DNA of 64,000 nt from Chaunax sp. Z400. Taxonomy: Eukaryota; Chordata; Actinopteri; Lophiiformes; Chaunacidae. Location: the NCBI GenBank assembly GCA_037577475.1, contig CM075187.1, forward strand, positions 3,163,046 through 3,227,045. The letters are read 5' to 3'. Made by a program: the position numbers and the translations under genes. Below the pieces are notes generated by a model, which was given only the letters and a program-made list of their open reading frames with translations, was not told the DNA's origin and searched no databases. This document shows, piece by piece, positions 34,948 through 48,200 of the stretch. Position 1 is the first letter of the stretch. The number at the start of each line of letters is the position of its first letter.

Positions 34948-36835
34948 GTAGCGTCGGCTCCAATTCTGGTGTTGCATTCATTATCCTCCACTGCAGTTGT
35001 GCAGATTAGTCAGCGAAAGATTTTTTTTTTTAGAGCCTCGTGAAATAAATGCTTTTATACTGAATCAACTCCAGAAGGGATTCTGCTTAAAATATGCTCA
35101 AACACAGAATGCAAGTTTTTGGTGTGTTTTTTTCCCCACATTTAAAAGAGGAAAAAGCTAAATTTATTAGCCCACACGACTAAAGAAAATATTGGGGAAT
35201 ATGAATCTGTAATAGAGGGAAAGTACAGTGTAATAATATCTAAAATGGTGGTCTAATAAAATGGTGCATGAGAGAGTATATATCTGAGCCTGTGTGTAAC
35301 TCAAGTCAGGAATAATGTAAATGTCTGGAGACTCTTAAGTCTGAGCCGGCCCGTATAAAAGCGCCCTGTTTCAGGGCTAGTAAAACAAGTCAATAAATAG
35401 AGCAGGGAAGCCGCTGCTTGTCTGCTGCACTCTGCTGAATGAAAACAGAGGTGAACTGCTTATTTTCAGTTTGGCACCAGAGGTTGACGGCGGCATAATG
35501 GCCGCTCATACGTTCTGACTATCACTCGTCACAAGCCATATCTGTCAATATTACACTGAAGTGCGTTTCAGATGTAAAACAAGCGCTCCCTGCGAGGACT
35601 GTTTACGGCTGGACGTGGTCAGACGCTGAAAGACTCCTCTCTTCCTCGCTCGATGCATCAGTTTGTCTTTTTGTTGATTCTGCCAGAGCAAACACTACAG
35701 GCTGAGCCGCACCAGAGCGACACACACTTTATGAGGAGGCAGATGCTCCCCCCCATCCACCCCCCCCCCCCCGGATGACACAGACTCACACAAAATGGAA
35801 ACACCATTAGGTAGGCAAACACTCCACTGCGATAACTGCTACCTGATTACAGCAGGAAAGTGCAGCCATGGTTCTGCTTTTTTTCTTTTTTTTTCATACT
35901 GTGTCAACACTTTAGGCAAGCAAATATTTCAGTGACTACCCTGCTTGCGCTTTAATCCATATGGTGAATTCTGTTTGTCGCCACAGATGTTACACTCCCA
36001 GGTTGTTGTTTTTTTTTTTGGAATAGGAAGAACTACTCCTGTACAAGCTGCGGCTCACCTGCTCCATCCTACACAATGAATACACAGAGGTCACACACCG
36101 TATCACACCGGGGCCAGCGTCAATCCTTTATTAAATTACCTGGCTATCTTCTTTTCTGTCACCGCGCTGATATGAGGGTTATCTTTTTCATTTACGTAGC
36201 GGATTTCCAAGGGATTATGCATTAAAGATTAAGGGTGTGTATTCCTAACACCTCAGCACAACAAAATGCAATACCCTCAGACGGGCGCATAGCTGATGTG
36301 TGTGAGGCACAAAAAAAAAAGAAAAAAAAGGAGGTGCTATGAAACAAATCTTCGGCAGCTAGAATCGGACAGGTTCTCCTCTCCTCAGACAATACAAGCT
36401 GTGACTGTACGGAATGTTTCAACCCTAAAATACTGTGGTAAGCAATACAAATCCCTCGGACAAAATGAAATGTATTAAACATGTGGATTTCATAAATCTC
36501 CCTTTCCTCGGTCTGGGTCAGAGATATATTCACTATAGAGCTCAGCAGGCACTTCAACCCCCCCCAGCATTGTTACTTTGAGTTGCAAGTGGTTTCAAAA
36601 TGAATGTCAGCAAAAGCTGCACGTGTACAGCAAACAGCAGATCCTCACGGTAAAACAGTTCAAACCACTTACCCCTGCCACTTTATAAGAGCATTACACT
36701 TGTGTCAGGGATGTAAAGGTCTGCTGTAAGAAATATTAGAGTTTGAATAGTGAGCTCGGATCTACATTGTAGATGTGAAAGGGCCTCAGGATCACTCCCC
36801 TCTGTGGCGGAAAAGAAAGATAAAGCCATTCAGAT

Positions 36836-36836
<1 letters not shown>

Positions 36837-36887
<51 letters not shown>
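36837..36887. repeat. (CA)n microsatellite
   Basis: About 25 uninterrupted CA units. Confidence 0.95.
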
Positions 36888-36888
<1 letters not shown>

Positions 36889-37241
36889 ACCCAGCTGGGA
36901 TCCCTTTAACCTTGACTAGCATAGCAAAGGTAGAGGGAGCCTAGGGCGATGGGGGGACTGGCTACCACAGCTCCCAGTGCCATGCTGCTCCACAGTGGGG
37001 GCCCAACATGGCCAGATTGCCGACAGAGGTGGTGCTGCAGACTATGCATTCATCTGCTGCGACGTTCTCTTAAGTTCACTATCTGTTTTGTTTTCGAACC
37101 TTTCTTCTCGGGTGCATCCGTGATCACCTTGTGAACGTTGGAGCATCTGTCACTGGCATTCCTGCTAATTATTTAGCACGACGGATAATCTGTGATCATT
37201 AAAGATCCAAAGAGCTGAGGAAAAAAGCATTAAAGCTTTAA

Positions 37242-37766
37242 AGGAGCAGTTCACCCTAAAATTAAAATTCAGTCATTATCTAGTCAACCACACGCTGATG
37301 GAAAGTCAGATGAAGTTTATTAGTCCACAAAACATTTTTGGAGCCTCACATATAAAAAAACAACATAAAATGACTCCATAAAGCTCTTAAAGTTTCCAGA
37401 AGGCCAAAAAGATCCAAAACTGATTTGAGAAGATTGATTTGCACCCTTTTTAAGCTGAAATCTTCACTGCAGCCACCTCAGACAGGGCGCATGCTAATAC
37501 GTTTAGCTTAGTAGCTGCAGCAGTTTAGGATTTCAGGGCTTCTGGAAGCGTGGATTACAGCCTAGGAGCAGAGAGGAGTAATTTTGTTACACTGTTTGGT
37601 TGTTTTTTTTCTTTTCTTAAATAAGTCTCCATCTTTTTCAGTTGTTTAGGAGAATGCTTCATCGCTGTTGTGCTGTGTAGCTCCAGAAATATTTGGTGGA
37701 CAAAGAAACTTCCATCGGTATGAGGGTGAGTAGAAAAAAATGTCCATTTTCGTTTGAACTGTCCCT
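37242..37766. mobile_element. Long-terminal-inverted-repeat element with TTAA flanks (525 bp)
   Basis: The left arm (AGGAGCAGTTCACCCTAAAA, CACACGCTGATGGAAAGTCA, TAGTCCACAAAACATTTTTG, GAGCCTCACA) is mirrored by the right arm. The right arm's reverse complement reads AGGGACAGTTCAAACGAAAA, CTCACCCTCATACCGATGGA, TTGTCCACCAAATATTTCTG and GAGCTACACA. Arms of about 100 bp pair almost end to end. TTAA lies at 37238-37241 and 37767-37770. No protein is encoded. Relatives lie at 18101-18886, 21390-22630 and 38955-39265. Confidence 0.75.
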
Positions 37767-38954
37767 TTAAATTTTCTGTATCTGTCTCCAGGATTTTTCA
37801 TTTTTATCTCCCTCAAACTAAAGTGTAAAAAGTATGAATGATGCATGAATGTTACACATAGTTCTGCTTTGTGTGGGGGGTCTTGGAGAAAAGATGAATA
37901 AAGATGGAAGATAAATTAGCGTGTGAAATGATATTCCTCCCCTCAAGCTCCCGTTACAGCTGAACCAAAACAAATAATGAAGCCTACAACCTATGAGTCA
38001 CTTCAGTCCCATTGTAGAGTTCAATCATTTTGGTGACAGCTGACGATTACTTCATCATCGCATAAAGACAGATTAAAAAGTTGTCAAATTAAATATTAAA
38101 GAGGGGCTGCAGGCAGCGGTGAATTTTTAAAGGAATAACACAGATTGTAGATGAAATGAGGCACCTATATGCATATTTTATGCCATAGGGAATGAATGCA
38201 TATATTTTCCTCTAGGCCACCTACTTTGTAATAAAGAATAGTGAGTGTATAGATGTGGTAATGCAGCACAGCAGAAATGATATGAAAGAGAAATTGGTTT
38301 TACATAATGATGTCAAAAGGAATATGGCTCTGCGTGGTCATGCGGAATAAAGATAAGATTCCCTTTCTCCGTGAGTGAATATTTCGCTAATGGTTTCTTC
38401 ATTTCCTAAAAGAATAAAGAAGTCAGCTCTGAATGAACCCGGAATGAGGTTTCTATTGAATGAAGTTAACATTTATCTTTCAATAGCAGAAGAGATCTGT
38501 TGAAAACACCCGCGTGTGGAGCAGAATACCGAATGTAAAAGCTTTGTCATCCGTTGAAATAAAGAGAAAGTGACAAGTGACAGCGGTGCTATCAGCTGAA
38601 GGAAGGTTTGAAGGGGAGAACAAAGCAGAGCGAAGAGGGTTAAATCTCTATGAAGAACACAGAGGAGGGCGCGTTGCACAAAGTCAGCATCGATTGGAGT
38701 AAACAATGACTGATCAATACACACGAGAGGATGCTTCTCACAAAGACGACATGGAGATTTGATATATCTCACAAACAGATAGTGTTTTCTCAAGCCTGTT
38801 GCATTAGCAGCAATGTTTGTATAACATGTTGTATTTGCTGCATTTTAATATGTGTGATTGGCTGCTACTTTTAATCTCAAAGAGACTTCCCGGTTAAATA
38901 AACGTAAAATAAAAATAAATAAAAAATAAATAATGCTTACCAGCTACAGTGATG

Positions 38955-39265
38955 AATTTTTTTTGGCTTTAAAAAGGGTGTAAATAAAGTCTTTTCACAT
39001 CTATTTGAGATCTCAGGGCTTCTGGAGACTTTGATTATGCAGGAGAACCTGAAGTAAGTTTTGATTTTAAGTTTGTTTTTAGATTTTTTACATTTTAAAG
39101 CAAGTCCCCATCTTCTTTAGTTGTTTAGGAGAATGCTGCAACTCTGCTTTGCCATGTAACTCCAGATATATATTACACGGATGAAGAAACTGCACCTGCC
39201 TTTTCCATCAGCATGGCGGTGCGTAAATATTGACTGAATCTTCCATCTTTGGACCAACTATTCCT
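38955..39265. mobile_element. Right half of a long-inverted-repeat element
   Basis: TCTCAGGGCTTCTGGAGACT, TAGTTGTTTAGGAGAATGCT, GCTTTGCCATGTAACTCCAG, CCATCAGCATGG and a final ACTATTCCTTTAA match the right arm of 37242-37766. The left arm is missing. Confidence 0.6.
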
Positions 39266-42140
39266 TTAAAGCTGTTGCTTTTTGTTCTATTGGGGCGCAG
39301 ACACGCTCCTGTGTCCGCACACACTTACTCATGCAATAAGCATCATTGTCACAGAGGCTTCCTTTCCAAATGGTTCAGCCTCCACCATCTGCAGGCGTTC
39401 CCAGACACACCGCTTTGAGTCTGCCATAATGATGCATGACTAAGTACAGTTAAAGTGTTGCAGTCTGTTGGCGAAAAAGCAGTCGAGCACTTTGCTATAG
39501 TGTCACAACGGATAAACCACACAGCTGAAGGTTGACGATGGATAAAAGGCAGTGACAGGCCTTAGTGATGTGACTCTGTGTGTGCTAGTGTGTGCGTTCT
39601 CACATGTGTATGAGAGGTTGGAAACCATGGCACAGCAGATTTGTAAGTGTACTTAACTAGGATGTGAAATAGGGTTGGACACAGTCACATAAAATGCTGT
39701 GCTGGAGTGAAACTGGGACACGGTTTAAAAGTTATTCCCTCTGCCAATAAGCAGGCATCGCTCCCTTCTACTGAGGTTTGAAGGGATGGATTTGTGAATA
39801 TTGTTTGTCACACATGCTTTTGAATATTGTTAGCAGCACAATATGGATTCTTACCCTAACAGTCTTCTTTTCCTGCAGCATTTGAATCCTGTCTTCCAAA
39901 GAGTATTTTAGTATTCTTGTGTGCAGCCAACTCCAGCCCTTGCAAACTAGTTTATTTGTCTTATTTGGCCTTCTACACCAAACTCTTTTGCTTGAACTTA
40001 GCAATAAGGGACTCCAGACTCCCTCTCAGCTCTAACCCCCTCCTCTTTGCTCATTTCGCCGTCTCCTCCACTTCTCTCTAGGGTAGATACTCAGCCTACA
40101 GTGAATACAGAGGAGACAAAGAACTCTCCATTATACTGTACTCTGTTTGGCAAAGTCTTTCGTGTCAAAACGTTCCGCAGACTTCGCTGCAGCTTTGCCG
40201 AGCTCACCGCTGCAGCCGCTTTCATGTAAATGATCTTGAATGGGTTTTTTTGGGTTGTTTTTTTTAAAGAATGCATTTTAAAAGCAAGGGATTCTCATTT
40301 CTGTCTCTGCATCTTGTCACAAACCCTTTTCTCTCCCATCTCCTCCCCTTCTCTCCCGCTCCCTCCTGCCGCAGACTGCATAATTGATGCAAATACTGTC
40401 ACATGTGTCAGGAGTGGAGGCTCTTCTAGTTTACTTCTGTGCAACACTTTATCGGAGAACATTAAGTGGAGAAAGCAGCCTCATGCCAGGGGTGAAAAAT
40501 CAGCTTGTCATGTGGTCTCATTCATGCAGCCATTGCTCCGGGATTGTTTCATCAAGGTGATTGAGAACAAAAAAGTGCGGCAGCAAATTCCAGCTTATGT
40601 TCAGGCGCCCTTGCCACATACGTTATTTATATTTGTTGCCCACCCTCGTCTCTCCAGTCATCTGACTGCATCATTGCGTAATTCTCAAATATTTCTTCAG
40701 ATTTCCCCCTATTTGTGCTATATCCTTTCCACATCAACCACGCCAAGCCATTAGGCTTGTAGAGCACACTTTCTGTGTGTGTGACACAGACCTGAAATTA
40801 TAGATAGCAGCTTTCAAGGAGTGCTGGGGAAAGCCGTAATGGCTGTTGAGTGACTGGAGTGCAGTGAGAGACAGAAACAGGATTTCATTTACAACAACGA
40901 TACAGGAGGAATTATGTAAAATGGTAACATTCCATGCCATTTAATGAGCCATATTCACTAATGTCTATGGTCTAGCGGTAATAAAATGCACCGCCTGCCA
41001 GAGCTCGACTGCTACACTGTTTCTGTCTATTTCAAGCTCTGTATGAAACAATGGTGCATAACAGAGCAGGCAGACATTTGCAGTTCTTTACCCCGCTCTG
41101 CCCTCAGACGACGGGAGTGAGGCGCTTGTCTGCCGCTGCCTCCCTCCTCCTTCTGCCATGCTCTCCCTGTCCCTCTTTTTTCCCCGGCCCTGCTCTGCGC
41201 TACAGATTAAGTGACTCGATCCTGCAAACATCTGAAGAATTCCACTCCACAAAGGGGTCAGACAAAGGCCAGGGGATAGCCTTACAGGTCCCTCCTCCAT
41301 TAGCAGCTCCACAGAGGTGTCATCAGGAGGGCTCTGCAGGCAACAAAGACGCCTCAAAAAGAGCAGATTGCCAATTGATGTTTATCTCCGGACTCATTAT
41401 TAAAAAAATAAAAAATAAAAAACCTCACCGCCTTGCGTATTCTCGGACATATGATCTCTGAAATTAATGGGAAAATTTGATAAGCCTTGCACTGTGCACA
41501 TGTCATGTGTGATGAGTTAGAAAAAAAATCCATTCTTAGATGGCTAAATGGAATCCTACATCTTCGCTCGATGTCAAATCTTCACAGGTTTTTTTTTCTA
41601 CTCTCGCTGGTGAACCGCAGTACTCACGCCAAAGTAAGCTGCAAATGCTGACTGCCTCTTTGTTCACACGCCTCTTGATATAGCAAACAAAAAAAAACAA
41701 AAAGAAATACCCCATATTTTCCAGCATTCACAAAGAATATCTGGGGCTCCTAGCAAAACATTTCAACCGTAATAAGCTTTCTCCACGAGAGTCTGAAACA
41801 TTTCAGAGGGCCTCTTTGAAGCTCTCACTGTGTTGACTGTTCACATATAGACAGTGCTTGGAAAGCCTGAGCGCCGTATCGCTGTAACCTCTCAGCGCTT
41901 CTGCATTAATAATTAATTGCCAATGTGAGTAAACACCAGTGCAGATACAAGAATGCCCCTAACAACACAAACCGCTGCTCCCACTTAAAGCTGTACGCTC
42001 CACGAATTTCCACATAGACGCTAACGTTGCAAATATGCTGTCAAATTTATTATGGTAAAGTTAGCCTCTGCGTGCAAAATTCAGCTTTGGCCAGATTTCC
42101 TTGGAACGGCTGTGGAAGCCTCCACAGAGGAGCTGCGACT

Positions 42141-42152
42141 CCAGCAGGTGGC
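42141..42152 (+). promoter_or_regulatory. CTCF-core match CCAGCAGGTGGC
   Basis: It matches the 12 core positions of CCASYAGRKGGC; the next base (T) departs from the purine preference. Sequence match only. Confidence 0.35.
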
Positions 42153-42959
42153 TCGATCCTTCAAATCTGCACGCTCCTGTGCAGGTGGAGCGCTCAGGAG
42201 GAGCTTTTGGAGGCGTTGCTCCTGTGCGGTTACCCTTTAGCTTACAGGCAACATGCTGCGAGTTTACGGCTAACGCAACCTCATTTATATTACTTATAGT
42301 GAGGAACGTATGTGCGATGCCTGTAGAACATGCTGACCTTGTCAGTGTTAGCAGCATCTCCCCGTGCCGGTGAGGAGCCTTGCTGGTGCTCAGGTACTGT
42401 TATCACTCAGTGGCTCCCCCTGCTCCTGTTATTCATAAAGGAGGACCTAAGGGCTCCAGAGTGTGACAGCTGTATGGCTGAAACATAACAGCTCTGATTA
42501 CACGAGTGCATAAGAAGATCTGCTGCTTATTTCTGAATACAGGAGAAACATCTAATGGAATGCAAAGAATAATTATATTACTGTGGCAGTGCATCACCAA
42601 TGAGGTGGTGTAATAGGACCGGGTTAGGATTCAAGGGGGCAAAAGAGAGCATCTTTTACCTCACTATAAATCCTCATTACTCCTCCTAGCGCTGGTGAAG
42701 GCTAAAAGAGTAGAGCGGAGCATGTTCTCTTTATTCTGCAGTCACAGACAGACACGGCCAAGCACGTTGGGTTAATGTAATATCACAGTTGGATGCCTCC
42801 TCAACTCACTTGCATTCCCTGTTAGCTTAAAAGTCCTTAAAGTGGAGTTAAAAAGAACAAGTGTGTGACGCGTGAGAGGAGGTGATGACAGAGAGGGAGG
42901 GCCCGAAGAGAAGTCCCAGTGAATTACTGCGAAAATAATCCTTTCACAGGCCTCATAAG

Positions 42960-43270
42960 TGTTTAAATAAATACATGGTAATACTGTCTATGGAGACCAC
43001 ATCATGCACATGATGCACATAATGCGTAAAGGGTTCATAATATGCTATAATAGTCCATTCTTGCACATAATAATTAGTTAGGATGCAGCATAGATGCTTT
43101 TTTAAATGGCTGAAAGTGCATTAGGCTTTACAACCAGCAATGAAGTTTATAATGAAGCATCATCATACTTATGAATTGTCTTGATAACTCCTGATACTCC
43201 ATAGACTATTATAGCATAGTACTCACTACATTTGACGCTCAGGTGTGTATAGATAGTCATAATGTATTCA
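42960..43270. repeat. AT-rich dispersed repeat (TATAATG type), copy 2 left part
   Basis: GGTTCATAATATGCTATAAT, TTTATAATGAAGCATCATCA and TAGTCATAATGTATT resemble the repeat at 10810-11190. It continues after an unrelated interval at about 43855-43935. Confidence 0.4.
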
Positions 43271-43854
43271 TTCATTTGGGGAGGGCAGGTCACCCCCCCA
43301 AAAAACAAAAGGCACAAATTATTTTATTTATGGAATTTAATTAAATTTTATATGTGCACTCCTTTGATTTCAGCAGAGCATACGAGTGTTTTATGTGTTT
43401 TCGCTGTCCTGATCGAGGACTCGACTCTCCTCTGCTCTGGTCTGATGTTCCTACCAAAGGCATGGTTTGTTCATGCAGGGTGAAGCAGCAGAGACAGGTA
43501 GAGAGATAGTAAACTGAGTCGAGGATGAAGTCGTTACAACGCAATAAAAACTTCCTCAAAACCAAAAGACGGGTCAAACGTCGACCTCAACGAGCAAACC
43601 AGGACAAAACATCTGCGTTTTTCAAACATGCCTCTACGTCACCTGTCGCTGTGTTACCCACCGATGGCTGTCCGAGAGGAAATACTGGTCCTACTAGACA
43701 GATATAGGTAAGGTTTGGTGTAAAAGTAAATAAAAATGTATAACTAATTACATCATACATCATGAAGCAGTCACACCACAATTAAAGTCAAGGCAACGGC
43801 TTCACTATGTGGCCAGGATGATGAGGAGAACTGATGGAAGACTTGTTTTAATAC

Positions 43855-43935
43855 ATCTCGTCTATAATGTTTTATAGTGCATCAGAAAACGTGTGTTCAC
43901 TGTTGTATGAGTGTAGTCATAAAGCATTATAATCA
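43855..43935. repeat. AT-rich dispersed repeat (TATAATG type), copy 2 right part
   Basis: TCTATAATGTTTTATAGTGC, ATCAGAAA, GAGTGTAGTCATAAAGCATT repeats the order of words at 11128-11190. Confidence 0.55.
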
Positions 43936-44894
43936 CTACAATAGATGTGGTCTTCATAGAAAGTGATGCCAATGTTGTTGTTTTTTTATTTAAATGCCTT
44001 CAATTAAGCAAAACTTTATTATAATGTTGTAAAAACAACATCTGAGGAAAACAAAAGATTAAAAAAAATAAAAAATAAATCTGTGGTATCCATAGTTCCA
44101 TTTTGCCACGGGGAAACGTTAGTCTAAGAATAGAAAAATGGACTGTAAGAAGTCCATGGTTCATCTGCTGAGACTGGCATATCAATTAGGATTGTGAATA
44201 AGAGTGTAATTGAAAGCAACAGGAGCAGAAAGAAGCGGAAATTCATCAAGGCAAGCATGGAAAAGCACAAATGAGTTCCGAGCGAGACGCAGAGAGTCCC
44301 TGGTCTCCTCCTCCAGAACAGACCCACCTCTTCTCCCCTATAACAAAGCAACCAAAACAGCTCCGCCCGCTGCAGTTTCCTTTAATAATTCTAAGCAGGC
44401 TAATTGTTTTATTAGAGGCAAACATTTCTTAGACCGCCTCTCCTTCCAGCCACAGCAGATTCATAAACCTGGTGTTAACGGCGCGTCGGGTGCTAAAAGT
44501 CTTGCAGCTTCAGGGGCTCCAATAAGTGGTAAATCTAGTTGTGTAAAAGTGAGAAAAGAGGAGCTCCATTGTGTAGCGTTAACCAACTACTGTTAGCTCA
44601 TCAGTCACAACCTGTTGGAGGGGGTCTCACCGCCTTTTAGCGGGTCATTTTGGAGCAAACTAAGAGGTCAGAGGTCATCTTGCTGGGACGTTTTCATCGG
44701 TGGTTTTTATTGGGAGTGCTGGTGCTCGGTGCGTGGGATTGCTTTGGCTCACCGGCCAGCAGCATCTGTGTCTTCCTGCACTCTTATCTCTGCTGGCAAG
44801 CAAGGCCCGCCGCCCAATCATTGTGCACCACGGCTCCACTGTCACTAAATGGCACGTTCTCTCAGCCCCAGTCCTCACTTTTCCTCGGCGCAGG

Positions 44895-44990
44895 CTTCTC
44901 CAGCTGCAGCCTAATTTCCTGTGACTTGCCTAATTACTGTAATTAAGGATTAATTGCCATTAATTATTCACACATAAGCTCATCGCAAAT
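44895..44990. promoter_or_regulatory. Candidate regulatory block, clustered TAATTA/ATTAAT
   Basis: CTAATTTCC, CCTAATTACTGTAATTAAGG, ATTAATTGCC and ATTAATTATTC occur in under 100 bases. The motif cluster is directly visible; function is inference. Confidence 0.3.
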
Positions 44991-46112
44991 CATGGGGTAA
45001 ATGTCTTATGAAAGCTGCCATACAAGCCATGTATAAACACACTAGGATGCTCCAGGCTGCTGAATCGATCACTCAGCCCTCCAGCAAATCTCCACGCCAC
45101 ACTTAGGAAAACAGCGATAACTCTCCCCCCCCCCCAAAAAAAAATCAACAGCCTATCCAGGTGATGGAGGAATCAATCCATGCGCTTTATTCACGTCAGA
45201 TGCATCCTGCTGCCGGGATCAAGCAGGCAGAGAAAGATGTCTGCGGAGCGTGGTGCAAAGTTCAGATGTAGGGAGTGATTTCTGTAAAAACACACGATAA
45301 TGGAAGGATAAGTAAAGGCTAAAATCTGCCGGCACCTTATGACATCATTACACCAAGTTTCCACCCACGTGTTTGGTGGTCAGAAGAAAAGTCATAAGAT
45401 CATCTTTTGATCCAGATATTAATCTGTTGGACCAAACTATAACCTCTGTAGCTGTAATTTAAAAGATATATGTAATTAAGAGCCAAAAAAAGTCTTGTCA
45501 TGTCTACTATTTGTGACTTACAATGTTTTATGACAGATCTAAATACTTTCGCATCACTTCCCATTTTTCTTTTGCTTTTCTAAGACTGGAGCCAGACAGA
45601 CGTGAGGGATTGTCCAGCCTCGTCATTCTAATTTTTCATGGTTTCTCTCAAATCTGGGACGTCCTCTTAAACCTGAACGGCTGCTGCTCTTGTGTGGAGG
45701 AGAAACACGTAATTAACCTTGGTCCCATGAGAAAAGCTTTTATCACTATACTTTTTATCACCATGATGACTCAGTCTGGCTTTTGATATAGAGCAGACAA
45801 ATATTTACACTCGCCAATACTCTGACGGTTCCCAAGAGTGTTTTGGGGAAATAAGTTTTTTAGGGCTTCAGCGTCGTAAAATCATAAAAATGGCTGTGAT
45901 GTAAATGTGCTGAGTAAGAAATGTGTTCCGTGCAAACAGCGTTTAAAACCAGACGTTTTTACAAGGCTTTAAATCAGCAGTGGAGCCACATGTGTTGATA
46001 GAGAGGGAAAGAAGAAGAAGAAGAAGTAAACCGTCTACAGCTTCAGGACCTCACAGCAACGCCACAAACTCCATCATGATACACAAGACTGACAATTATT
46101 CCTCTGGATCCT

Positions 46113-46113
<1 letters not shown>

Positions 46114-46182
<69 letters not shown>

Positions 46183-46188
46183 GGGGGG
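46114..46188 (+). repeat. (GT)n microsatellite running directly into a 23-base G tract
   Basis: About 26 GT units end in an uninterrupted run of 23 G at 46166-46188. Alternating GT favours Z-DNA, and the G run can form quadruplexes. Confidence 0.9.
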
Positions 46189-47787
46189 TCCCTCTGGAAG
46201 CTGCTGCCTCAGCAGTGACACACATCCGCTACCCCCGCCCCGAGTGTCTTCGCTTCTAATCACAGGACGCCGAGCGAGTGCTGGACGGGACAGGGAGGAG
46301 GCTAATTGTTGGGCAGCTGTGGCAGATTAATGCAGGGAACGTCTTCATTTTGGGTGCATAAGTTTGTGCGTCTGATTTAAACATTTATGTTAATGGGCCG
46401 TCTGGCGGCGCCTTAATGCTCCACGTTCTCTTGTAAACAGAGTCTTTGCAAATCCATCATTGGGCCGTCCTGCACCAGAAGAAAGAGGCTGCAGCAGGAG
46501 AGGGGGACAGATAACACCGCTGCACATCAAGACAAGGGGATAACAAGACTTCAGACAAACACAGGCGGCTTCAGCCAAGGCTGACAGAATTACACTGCAG
46601 AACAGAGTTACATGTTCAGAGCTGCAGTCCTGTTTTATGTTTGTTAGATTCATGTGCAGCGCCGTACTTTTTCTTTTCTTTTTTTTTTACAGCTATAGTC
46701 TTTGATCAAGTTCAATTTATTAGGAGTTACCTGAAGTTCAAGTTATTTCAAGTTATTCTAAGGATTTTCTCCAGCTGTGACTGAGTTTCTCTTCTTAACA
46801 ATTAAAGTTTAAACTTGTCAGATCTCTCCTCTGCCATTATAACATCCGTGCCATTCTTTCTTCTTATTTTGAACTCATTTTTATACCCTTTTTGTCTTCG
46901 GAGCGTGGCCCCCTTAGATTAGTAAGTGTTAATTGTCACCTTAAAAGCGGTGCAGTGCTGTGATAAATACCACTTTTCACTGAGAAGGGCCTGATTGTGC
47001 TGTCGTGTTAATACTTAAACGTGCTGCACGGCCGACGTGTCGCCGCTCTGCGTGTCACCTCATGAGTTACAAGACCCCACAAGCCTGTGTGCAACTTTCC
47101 ACTGCCCACCCCACGCATTTCACACCCCCGCCTCCCTCCGTTGCAACACCTCCCAGCGCATGCATGCATCACCGCGTCACTGATGTCTAATTGATACTTC
47201 CCTTTTTTATCGTCACCTTCCCCTCCCTGTCAGCTGACTCGGTTTCTCCTCGTCGCTTTGCATTTATGGACTCCCGGCTGCCTCGATCTCGGTAATTAGA
47301 GTTTATGTGCTAATTGGTGTAAATACAAAGATGGGAGTTGCAGGCGAACACTTCACACCACAGCTATAAATTGTGTCTCTGATAAGTGTGGGCTGTAGTG
47401 CTGAGGGGGGATCGCAAGAGTGTCTCTAGGAAACTGATATTTCTGTCCTTCTTTACACATTCAAAGTGCAGCACAGCCTGGAACACGTTTGGACAGACAT
47501 GTTTGCACGTTCTGGCTTTCAAATGTCACAGTTTCCATTTCGAGGCCAAGTTGTCGACGTTTCCATGCTGAATTAAATGTGGACATATGACGATGACAAT
47601 CCTGCACATGTTGCATAAACCAGATCTGGATCCACACTAAAAATCATAAATAAATCATAATCATGAGGATGTCATTCTAAAACTGTAAACCCCATTATTT
47701 TAGCTACGCATTAGTGGTAGTTGCATGTTTCTGTACAGCCACTGAATAAAAATCACTCTCTACAAACACTTATTTTGAGTGAGATAA

Positions 47788-47840
47788 TGATCTGGACCTG
47801 TGTCACATTACACCCACTCATAGATATCAACGCCTTAAAC
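47788..47840. repeat. Dispersed repeat fragment related to 24860-24925
   Basis: It shares CACTCATAGATATCAA and the preceding GGATCTG/ACCTG...CACATTACAC pattern. Confidence 0.4.
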
Positions 47841-48054
47841 AAGTGTGAGCGCTGGCATCAAGATTTATGGATTCAGGAGTTCAGGAAAGTATTTTAAAAA
47901 ACGTCTCACAAATGTTGCAAAGTGAAGTTATATAAGTGTGGATCTACAGCACCATGTAACCAGGTCAGCCCTCCACACAGTCACTTTCACATAATTAGGG
48001 AAAATGTAGAAAAACGTCCTGACTTGCAAAGTTACGTAAAGTTAAAAACAATTC

Positions 48055-48200
48055 ATCCTGCTATTCAGATCTGCACCAGAGTTTAGGGCTAATGTCAATT
48101 CAGTGGCTTTTATGTCATCCCTCCAACAAACAAACAAACAAACAAACAAACAAACAAACAAACAGATGAAAATAGAGCCTCCACGGTGGAGGTAACACTA
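48055..48200. mobile_element. Probable retroelement 3'-tail fragment with (CAAA)n
   Basis: CAGATCTGCACCAGAGTTTA, then a tandem CAAA array at about 48124-48164, then CCTCCACGGTGGAGGTAAC. The order fits the tails at 25176-25292 and 26220-26370. The last part is a perfect palindromic GCCTCCACGGTGGAGG-like stem. Confidence 0.4.

Noticed and set aside
40230..40754. 174-codon plus-strand ORF
   Set aside because: No domain, no splice or promoter context, biased by pyrimidine-rich sequence.
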